From NCBI GenBank assembly GCA_001466705.2, contig LATX02000244.1, positions 1 through 64,000 on the forward strand: DNA of 64,000 nucleotides, written 5' to 3'. Of the stretch, positions 56,464-64,000 are shown piece after piece (the stretch's first letter is position 1; each line of letters starts with the position of its first letter). Source of the stretch: Moniliophthora roreri (Eukaryota > Basidiomycota > Agaricomycetes > Agaricales > Marasmiaceae). Both the position numbers and the translations under genes were made by a program. A model generated the notes under the pieces. That model saw nothing but the letters and a program-made list of their open reading frames with translations, was not told the DNA's origin and did not search any database.

Positions 56464-57489
56464 TGTGAGGCAGAAGCAGAAGGTGAGAAGGACTTAAGTT
56501 CTGGTTTACTCTCAATTCAGAATTGAAGGCTTTATACATGGCACAGATCCCAATATGGGAATCAAGGTCTGCAAGTAGTGACGAACAGTTAGGAACATGA
56601 TGTGCAAGACTTCATTTGGCAGTGGACACAATCACGTGTGTACCTCAGTTGGGATCGGACCTAGCAACAGGACGTACTCGTGCAGATGGAGAATACACAA
56701 GGCCCTGGTACTCGATGCATCTCTCACGGGAGAATACACTCGCCCTGATAAAAAGCGCTTTTACGGCCTGAGTTTGAGGGACGGCATTGAAGCATGAGCT
56801 AACTATCTGGAGTCTTGAACTGAAGAGCTATGCATGGATGGATAAACACCTCTCGAGGAGTAAGCACGGGCTCTCGGAGAATACAACAAACAAACTTACC
56901 AAGTTCCGATATCCATCTTGGTGCCTCAAAAAACGCTCTGGGCATCAAAAATCAAAGACCTTGAGGTTTCAAGTTTGAATAAGCTACTACTCTCGCCGTA
57001 CTAAATAACGATAAACGGGCACTGAAGCCCGACACCTCGACACTGGCTAGTGCTTAAGTCACCATGGCTACTCTTAACATACGTACCTGGGAACAACCTG
57101 GGAAGTGATAGCTATCGCTATCAACATCCAACCTGAATCGCCTGGCTTTTCGCCGACAGAGTAGAATGAAGGCTTGAGATTCCAATTAAGAAGCAGTCCA
57201 GACGTGAGTATTTCAGAGGTTGGTTCGACTAGGCGCAGTAGCGCTCAGAAAATCCGAAAGTTGGAGGTCGCCGGAGGCAGGCTAAGGGCCGAGGTGGGTG
57301 GGCAGCTAAGACGTATGAAGGGTGAGATTCGAATGAGAAAATTCTTCGATGAGTTCCGTTCAAGATGTCCCAAGCCTCCTCGTCGACTCCACGTAGAGAT
57401 CATGAAGGCCGAGGTTAGAGAGGAAATAGATACATAGATCGGCTAACAACCTCGGTGTCGACCTCGATGCTTGCCTTTTCGCCTGGTCC
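56464..57489. other. 1-kb intergenic region, nothing recognised
   Basis: This stretch holds the promoters of the Kre9-like gene (leftward) and MDM10 (rightward). A plus-strand frame at 57174-57437 is rich in Arg and Glu and has no known motif. No mobile element, tRNA or repeat was supported. Confidence 0.5.
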
Positions 57490-59002
57490 ATGCACCCATT
57501 CGCCTCGTATGTTCTTCGTAGCTACTACAAAGCTACCGGATGGAACGAAGACAATCTTTTCACAAACTTGACTCGATCTTCAGATGGTTGGTCTTCATCG
57601 CGAGTAACCGAATAAAGAAGTTGACCCGACGCCTTACTAGCTATTCTCGACTTCACCCCACCCCATGGGCTCACTCTTAACATATCCAAGTCGCCAAACG
57701 CCCTATTCAAAACGACTTACTCAATGAATGCTATCCCTTCTCTTAACGGCTCAGTAGGGTATATCTTCACCTCATGCGACTTAGACGTCGGTTCCTCCGG
57801 AGGGGTACGATTCAAGGATATGGTCGAAAGGTTCCGAGTATTCGATCAACCAAGACGGCCAGAGGGCAAAGGTGAAGAATGGCTGGCAGGAGAGCGAGTT
57901 GATACAAGGGACTACCTCATGTATGGAAGACTATATATCCCGACTGGCCGACTTGACGCGCTGTACTCGACCCGTCTCTCGTCTACGGTTCAAGCTGTTG
58001 TCGCGGCTATATCTTCTCCGCCTACTCAGACCAGTTACAATCCTCTTTATCCGAATGCGAACCAGAATACACAAGCGCTCTTGACTCAGAGCCCGAACTC
58101 GAATTTGATGTTTTACCTTCAGCACGATGTCGGGAAGTGGTGTACGGAGTATAGCTGGAGTGCTGAGGATGGAATGTGGGGCGTTAAGGTGCTGCACAAC
58201 TTTGGGCGACTTGCTTCATCCGGCTCATCAGGAACCGCTGCGCCAGCGGTCAAGGAACGTGTGAAGAGAGTAGATGAGGAGGATGCTGTCGAAGGTGGTT
58301 TGCGAGGACGTTTATCGGCTGGGGCTGAGGTGTATTTCAGTGCCCGAGAGAAAAGTGCTGGAGGTGATACTATTCTCTCTCAACTTTGCTGTCATGTTTA
58401 CTAACACAAGAGGAACAGTGTCAACCGGAATCCGTTTCTCCACATTACCCGATGCATCACCTCCTTCGTCTCAAGTACCACCCCCTTCACCTTTTTCACC
58501 GTCTCCATCAGATGCATCGCCGGTCCCTTCTACATATTCACAGCCACCTACAACAATAACAGCCTTGTTCAATCCCATGCTTGGCCACCTCTCAACTGCG
58601 TATTCCGCTCGCGTTTCATCGGACTTATCTCTCTCATCTCGTTTTGACTTTAACGTGTATAGCTACGAGAGTGAATGGACGATGGGCGCCGAATACTGGC
58701 TACGCAGGAGTCGGAGCATGAAGCGTGGGGATGAGGACACTACCGCCTTAACAGAAAGCTTCGAGCGCAAAATGGATGTTCATGGGGTCGTTAAAGTGCG
58801 AGCCTCTACGTCCAATGTGAGTAGATTTTTTTGTGCTTCTGGTGCAATTGATTTGACCCTTCACATTCAGGACGTATCGATCATGTGGGAAGGCCGTATA
58901 CGAAACATGCTCATCTCACTGGGCGTTGTGTCTGGTAGAGGACAGCCAATTAGGGCGGTAGGCGTAGAATTCAACTATTTCAGTTCGGACGCGGGATCTT
59001 AG
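57490..59002 (+). CDS. MDM10: mitochondrial distribution and morphology protein Mdm10
   Basis: Outer-membrane beta-barrel of the ERMES ER-mitochondria tether that also helps the SAM complex insert barrels. It starts [20 protein letters not shown] at 57490. The first intron joins RSSD to [20 protein letters not shown], a Mdm10 hallmark, followed by [20 protein letters not shown] and [29 protein letters not shown] and [20 protein letters not shown] mark barrel strands. The last exons give [20 protein letters not shown] and [14 protein letters not shown]. Four exons, about 450 aa. A Pro/Ser-rich loop (near 58.45-58.55 kb) is a typical variable loop. Confidence 0.92.
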
Positions 59003-59359
59003 GTATTACTTATTGCTTATTGCTTATAGATGTAGAATACAGAACCGGAAGTCAGTCTACAACCCTGATGACATACCTTTGCGGACGTGGTCAGACCACG
59101 CCTGTGCACTGATTTCTAGAGGAATCAGCAGTTGAATGTAATGAACTAGGATTAGCACTGCACCACTGGTGCTAGTAGATCAGTACAACTCGCGTGATAT
59201 TTGAATGCGGTACTCTATTACAATGTCACAGATCCTTTCAAAACTTTGCGGGGGATGACAAGCATCCGGCGTGAACCAATCCAACTCAGCACGCGACGTC
59301 TCCTCTCACAAAATCACACCCACGTCCTAGTTACAAGTTTCGAGGTTTTCAGTCCAGTA
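59003..59359. other. intergenic, convergent flanks
   Basis: These 357 bp lie between MDM10 and SmG. A short direct repeat (TTATTGCTTATTGCTTAT) occurs just after the MDM10 stop, near 59008-59028. Nothing else is seen. Confidence 0.5.
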
Positions 59360-59703
59360 TCACCGTATAGCTTCGAGGGTTTCCATCGACGTTACGCTGT
59401 TTCCTCTTATCACCTGCAATAGAATATAAGCATTGCAACAAGGCCGGACGATGCATTCTACTCACCACAGTACCAATCGGGTGTTTTTGTCCTGGCATCG
59501 TTTCCTCCAATGCATCGTCAATAACAAGGTTTAAAAAAAGATCGTAGCCACGGAGTGTGCCAGAAACCTTGCGTCCTCCTTGAAGGTGGACGAAGAGTTT
59601 TTTGTCCATGAACTGTGAAATAGAAAGTGTTAGAAATGTAGATTTAGTGCGATCAAGGACCGATACGAACTTTTTTTAGCTCTGGTTGGGAGGCTTTCGA
59701 CAT
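59360..59703 (-). CDS. SMX2: small nuclear ribonucleoprotein G (SmG)
   Basis: Sm-ring subunit that pairs with SmF and SmE in spliceosomal snRNPs. Exon 1 encodes MSKASQPELKK, exon 2 FMDKKLFVHLQGGRKVSGTL with RGYDLFLNLVIDDALEE (Sm1), and exon 3 VIRGNSVTSMETLEAIR (Sm2, IRGNSV). About 77 aa, exactly the usual SmG size. It is divergent from the RGG-rich gene, with 233 bp between starts. Confidence 0.95.
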
Positions 59704-59936
59704 CGTGGTCAGTGGTTGAGTTCAGCACGGTGCTTTGCCGTATTTGGCACGCTTCGTGCTGAAGAAACTCGAACTCAGCTTGGACCTCATTTGCACTATT
59801 TCTTTTTGTACATTGCACTGGTCTGTATCAAGGTGAGTGGCCACTTGACATCATTTGGTACAGCAAGTCAAATTCTTTAATAGTTATAGACCCGGCGACG
59901 CCCAGCACCCAACTCCTTTCCTTCTTAACGATTCCC

Positions 59937-61727
59937 ATGTCAACTCCTAATCCCAGAACGGGCGACTGGACCCGAAGCGGTGAACCAGGATCTGCATTCA
60001 GTGGACTTAGTCGAGGACGAAGAGGTGGCACAAGAGGTGGCGGTCCTGGTCGTGGCCGAGGAGGAGCTGCTCGGGGTGCAAATCGCGGAACCAAACCGCC
60101 CGAGGTTGCGACAGATTCCCCAAAACCAGCCACAGAGAAACCTCCACCAACACCTCAAAGACCAAAAGCACCATCCAGAAAACCCTCTGCCAAAAATGTT
60201 CCCACTACCACTAGTAACGCATCCACCACATCATCCGCTGCTCCGATCACGAACACGACCTCCGATGCTGCTGCGACGTCTACAAAGAATTCATCTGTAC
60301 GACCTTCGAATAGAAGGAAACGATCTACGACAAATACGAGCTCAAAGGCACCTCCACCCATCACTGTACCAAAAATTAGCATCGACGAGTCTGCATCACC
60401 CATGACTCCACAGAACAGACGAAACAGCAAAGCCTCCATGGGCCTGAATCCTCCACACAGTGCCCCGCCTATGCGCGACACACCACCCCATCTAATGGGC
60501 TCCAACTCGGTAAACATCGATGCATTGGTGGAACGCGTACGCGCGGTCGCAATGGATCGCCCCTCGACGCCGGGAAGCGGCAGTCATCTAGATTGGGCAG
60601 GAGATGATGATGATAGTCTTCCGGACTTGGATGACTGGGGTGTGCATACTGAAAAGCATGAAGGCAAAGAAGAGACAGAAGAGAAGGTAGAAGAGAAGGA
60701 CGAGCGGAAGGAATTCAGCGGAGTGGATGAGAAGATTAAAGGCAAGGGAGTGCTGATTTCTCCAATTATGATCGATGGCCTCAGGTCTCTACCTGATGCC
60801 ATTCCTGGTTCACCTGGAGTCAAAGCTTCTCCCGTGTTGTCCAATACGCACCTCTCTGTGGAAATGTCTCCCAAAAAGAGGTCTATATCTCCTGCTCCAA
60901 AGTCACCTAGGGCACAAAGTCACAGAGACGCAACCAAGTCAACACTGGTTCCGCATCCCTCACTACCACCCAAGCCGTCCTTCGCGCCGTCTAGCGGGAG
61001 GGGCGGTAGCAGAAACCAAAGGCCGGAGAGGGAGAAGTTCAAGGAGAAGACAGGAAAGGACAAGTCAGCGAAGGTCGAAAAGGCTTTAACGCCAGCAGTC
61101 GTTCCAATGACCAGTGAAACCGACATGCCAGCCCCAAACGGAGCTGAAAAACAGGCAAGTCCAATGGCGGAGACAACAAAGTCGCTTTCGAAAGAAGAAG
61201 AAGAAGACTTTACACCGCAGAGTGGCAAAGGCCTGAAAGCATCCATTCACACCGATCCTGAAGCAGATCTTGACGCTGCTGATGCCAATCGTAAGGGACT
61301 CCAGGCCTCGATACATGCCGCTCCGACTGCGGAGAACCTTTCATCTCCGGAAGTTCATAACGCCAAAATGCTTAATTCCTCCATTCATGCACCCGTACCT
61401 TCCTTACCCTCTCACCTCGAAAAGATACCCTCACCTCGTGTGAATGGCATGACTCATACCCGCGCACACACTCTAGGTCGTCCAGCTACCATTCCCAATA
61501 CTGGCGCATTCAACAGTTCGCGCTTCTCTCGCTCAGGCACTTCCACGCCACGAGGACGTGGTTTCGGAGAAGGCAGAGGAGGGCACGCGAGGAACCACTC
61601 CTCGCCGCCTATTGCTCATGGTTACAGAGCTCCTCACTCATCACGGCCTGTACTAACAGGCGATGCTATCTCGCGGCTGGCGAAGACCATTGGTGGCGGT
61701 GTGAGTGTCTCTACGGCAAAAGATTGA
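59937..61727 (+). CDS. hypothetical RGG-rich disordered protein
   Basis: Intronless gene, 596 aa, almost wholly low complexity. The N-terminus is an RGG box (GLSRGRRGGTRGGGPGRGRG), which often binds RNA and is methylated on Arg. Ser/Thr/Pro-rich sequence follows, then one acidic cluster (DWAGDDDDSLPDLDDWGVHT), a Lys/Glu-rich run and, at 61225-61394, three spaced copies of a short motif (GLKASIH, GLQASIH, MLNSSIH). The C-terminus is again Arg/Gly-rich (SGTSTPRGRGFGEGRGGHAR) and ends GGGVSVSTAKD. I do not recognise the family. An RNA-granule or translation-linked role is plausible by composition only. Confidence 0.78.
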   Translation: MSTPNPRTGDWTRSGEPGSAFSGLSRGRRGGTRGGGPGRGRGGAARGANRGTKPPEVATDSPKPATEKPPPTPQRPKAPSRKPSAKNVPTTTSNASTTSSAAPITNTTSDAAATSTKNSSVRPSNRRKRSTTNTSSKAPPPITVPKISIDESASPMTPQNRRNSKASMGLNPPHSAPPMRDTPPHLMGSNSVNIDALVERVRAVAMDRPSTPGSGSHLDWAGDDDDSLPDLDDWGVHTEKHEGKEETEEKVEEKDERKEFSGVDEKIKGKGVLISPIMIDGLRSLPDAIPGSPGVKASPVLSNTHLSVEMSPKKRSISPAPKSPRAQSHRDATKSTLVPHPSLPPKPSFAPSSGRGGSRNQRPEREKFKEKTGKDKSAKVEKALTPAVVPMTSETDMPAPNGAEKQASPMAETTKSLSKEEEEDFTPQSGKGLKASIHTDPEADLDAADANRKGLQASIHAAPTAENLSSPEVHNAKMLNSSIHAPVPSLPSHLEKIPSPRVNGMTHTRAHTLGRPATIPNTGAFNSSRFSRSGTSTPRGRGFGEGRGGHARNHSSPPIAHGYRAPHSSRPVLTGDAISRLAKTIGGGVSVSTAKD

Positions 61728-62100
61728 TATTCTGGATTCAACAAGATCTCCCGACTCATTTAACCCTACCTTTTCTTGCTTTATCATATATATCTTACGC
61801 CTAAGTTTTTGGATTGTACATTTTTGATACCCTTTCTCTGAACGCATTATTTCTCCTGCTTCAACTCCAAGCGCAGATATACTTATTTCATTTTCCAGTA
61901 CATCGATTTGTATAATAAGTGGTCATCCGCTTCTTTCGTTCGCTCGACTTTCAAGTTAAATATACCTACGACGGACATTTCTTCCAATGTAACTCTTCGT
62001 TTAGGAGTCGTACACAATCAAGATCCAGCTGTGCTATGCGAATCTTCATGGAAGCGCTTATCTAGCATATCTGATCTATCGCGTCTTCAATTTTACGGTC
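61728..62100. promoter_or_regulatory. intergenic upstream of URA4
   Basis: These 373 bp separate the RGG-rich gene and the dihydroorotase on the same strand. The sequence is T-rich near 61780-61900. No clear element is seen. Confidence 0.4.
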
Positions 62101-63311
62101 ATGGAACTCTCAATCAACTCTCCTGCCGACTTCCATGTTCACCTTCGGCAAGGTGCACTCGCCGAGCTCGTCACTCCCCATGTACGCAAAGGAGGATTTC
62201 AGCTCGCCTATGTCATGGTAAATTCATGCTTTCGATCTCATGTTCGTCTCATCACGTCCAAATGTATAGCCCAACTTGAAACCGCCAATCACAACTACAG
62301 AACAAGCTCTTGCCTACAAAGCACAACTTGAAAGCATTGATCCCAATGTCGAGTACCTTATGACACTATACCTCTCGCCTTCCCTTACTCCAGAAGAGAT
62401 TAAAAAGGCAGCCCAAGCTGGAATCGTCGGGGTTAAATCGTATCCTCGAGGGGTGACCACCAACTCGGATGGGGGGATCGAGTCGTATGAGACATATTAC
62501 CCAGTATTTGAAGCGATGCAAGAACAAGACATGGTGCTCAACCTCCACGGCGAGATTCCATCAGATGCTGCGAACGTGAGTGTCGTATCCTTCGAGGTCT
62601 CATCGAGCGGCTAAACCTGGGGTCATAGAACGTCCATATCATCAACGCAGAACCCCAATTCCTTCCTCATCTCCATAAGCTACACAAGGCCTTCCCAAAA
62701 CTTCGTATAGTCCTCGAACACGCAACTACCCGTGCTGCTGTTAAAGCAGTCAAAACTTGTGGACCGACGGTTGCTTGCACTATTACTGCACATCATCTCT
62801 TCTTAACAGTAGACGACTGGGCAGGCCAGTCATGGAATTACTGCAAACCTGTTGCGAAGTTTCCTGATGATCGAGAGGCATTGCGTGCCGTGATTAAAGA
62901 GGGTATGCTATTGCTTGAGTGTGCTTGTAATGCAATTCTCAATCCCTCAAAGGCCACCCCCGTTTCTTCCTCGGCTCTGACTCCGCTCCCCACCCTCCTC
63001 ACACTAAATCCACCAGCTCTCCAGACCGCGGATGTGCCGCCGGAATATACACATCTCCCGTCCTACTACCACTAGTCGCACATGTTCTCGAATCATTCGA
63101 CGCCATCGACAGGCTGGAAGATTTCGTGAGCAACTTTGGTCGTGTTTTCTATCGCCGGTCAATTACCGCAGATGCGAAGATTCAAAAGGTTGTGTTGAAG
63201 CAAGTTCTTACCGGGTTCAATATCGAAGAAAGTTACGCGTCAAATGAGGAAAAGGTTGTTCCATTCTGGGCTGGGAAGCAGATTAGATGGATGTTGGTTG
63301 ATGAGAACTGA
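62101..63311 (+). CDS. URA4: dihydroorotase (pyrimidine synthesis)
   Basis: Zn enzyme that cyclises carbamoyl-aspartate to dihydroorotate, the third step of UMP synthesis. It starts MELSINSPADFHVHLRQGAL at 62101, where H-x-H binds metal. The splice after YVM joins PNLKPPITTTEQALAYK. The carboxylated Lys is in GVKSYPRGVTTNSDGG; further metal ligands are LHGE, LEHATTRA, and LGSDSAPHPPHTK with the catalytic Asp. Four exons, with the third intron at about 62905-62951. About 350 aa, the size of the E. coli-type (class II) enzyme. All catalytic residues that can be located are present. Confidence 0.94.
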
Positions 63312-63394
63312 TTGTATTTGAATTATGTAGGACAATTAAGGTAGCAAAAATACAGCAGTATACGAATGCCGTCTAGACTTGAGTGTGAACCTAC

Positions 63395-64000
63395 TTAGAG
63401 CTTGTATACCTGTTCTGAGCTGCAGCCTAACTCTGCGAGAGCGCCTCCGACTCGGCCTTGAGAAAAGTTACGACCATACGGACCAGCAATTGCACCGATC
63501 ATACTAGAAAAAGATGAGCGAAAATACAAGGGAATCTATTAACCTCAAACTCACGGTTCAGGCCCACACACTAAAAACAGGATTTTGCGTTCTCGCAGGT
63601 CTATCTGTGAACTTCCAAATATCCTTTTCCACCACTCCATTTTCATAGAGCCATCTTGAAGCGCTTTCGTGATCTGGATTTTGCCAATACGGCCAACCTG
63701 CAGGTCTGACCGACTTTCCTGCGGCTCAACAGAGTCCACAAACAGGTGTAACCGAAACCTGTCTGGGTTTTCTCTCGCATAAGATGTAAGGGGCCCCATA
63801 ATCGCGTCGGGGGGTAATTCCGAAGGTGTCCGACTTGAATGAAGGAGTGTAAAACGCGTAGTAGAAGACTTGGTAGCGATCACATTGTGGAAAAGCTGGT
63901 AGAATGGTGTGATGCCTGTACCGCCAGAAATCTGTCCGATAATACAATTTAGTATGAGGAAAATGACAGACTGAAATGCCAACGCACCATGACTATTTCA
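63395..64000 (-). CDS. cytochrome-b5-reductase-like FAD/NAD oxidoreductase, 3' part only
   Basis: C-terminal part of a flavoprotein running past the right edge. The NAD-binding domain shows EIVMISGGTGITPFYQLFHN, LHSSRTPSELPPDAI and LFLVCGPEPMIGAIAGPYGR. It ends VGGALAELGCSSEQVYKL at 63395, with introns near 63555-63506 and 63991-63930. This resembles NADH-cytochrome b5 reductases and the mitochondrial Cyc2-type proteins; the CGPEP/PM motif binds NAD. The FAD-binding half and the N-terminus, needed to tell the subtypes apart, lie outside the window. Confidence 0.82.

Noticed and set aside
57174..57437. Arg/Glu-rich frame upstream of MDM10
   Set aside because: No known motif, no continuation through introns, and it lies in the probable MDM10 promoter.

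Overview
The window is nuclear DNA of a filamentous basidiomycete, most likely a mushroom-forming agaricomycete. The evidence is gene structure (many GT-AG introns of about 50 nt, often several per gene), compact spacing, and basidiomycete-type proteins such as an agaricomycete multi-spanning membrane family at 25.9-27.8 kb. It is mostly conserved housekeeping sequence. No CRISPR, phage, plasmid or convincing tRNA/rRNA gene was seen.

Layout. 0.3-9.0 kb: a DAL5/TNA1-like MFS permease, a small Rdx/SelW-type redox protein, a CLASP/Stu1 microtubule regulator and a mitochondrial rhomboid protease. 9.0-14.8 kb: the decayed part of the window, with a Zn2Cys6 transcription-factor pseudogene carrying several disabling lesions, a degenerate second copy of its 3' end, a stray piece of the CLASP gene, and unidentified broken frames. 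14.8-25.1 kb: TRS20, a Gln-rich hypothetical protein, an MFS sugar transporter, ARP4 and ERB1. 25.9-34.6 kb: the multi-spanning protein, a DUF2423 nucleolar protein, SmF, NC2-beta, a Mak32-like PfkB protein, a phosphopantetheinyl transferase and RPC34. 35.0-43.5 kb: an F-box protein, mitochondrial Asp-tRNA synthetase, an Ivy1-like BAR protein, mitochondrial bL19 and Pab2. 44.1-52.2 kb: an intact Zn2Cys6 regulator, a probable gene relic, a BAHD acyltransferase and an acyl-CoA dehydrogenase. 52.5-64.0 kb: a PPR-like protein, a TPR protein, a Kre9/Knh1-type secreted protein, MDM10, SmG, an RGG-rich protein, dihydroorotase, and the 3' part of a cytochrome-b5-reductase-like gene that runs off the right edge.

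Together the genes cover basic cell functions: chromatin and transcription (ARP4, NC2-beta, RPC34), splicing and poly(A) binding (SmF, SmG, Pab2), ribosome assembly (ERB1, DUF2423), mitochondria (MSD1, bL19m, MDM10, rhomboid, PPR-like) and trafficking (TRS20, Ivy1-like). Ten neighbouring pairs are head to head with short shared promoters. No system new to biology is evident. The most interesting signals are extremely small exons (an apparent 1-nt exon or nested intron, an 8-nt exon, and a 6-nt exon inside a zinc cluster) and the pseudogene region, where a relic copy still holds a serine codon at the site of a stop in the transcription-factor pseudogene.

Exon coordinates are read by eye from splice consensus and protein continuity. 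Where I give whole-gene spans they run from start to stop codon and include introns.
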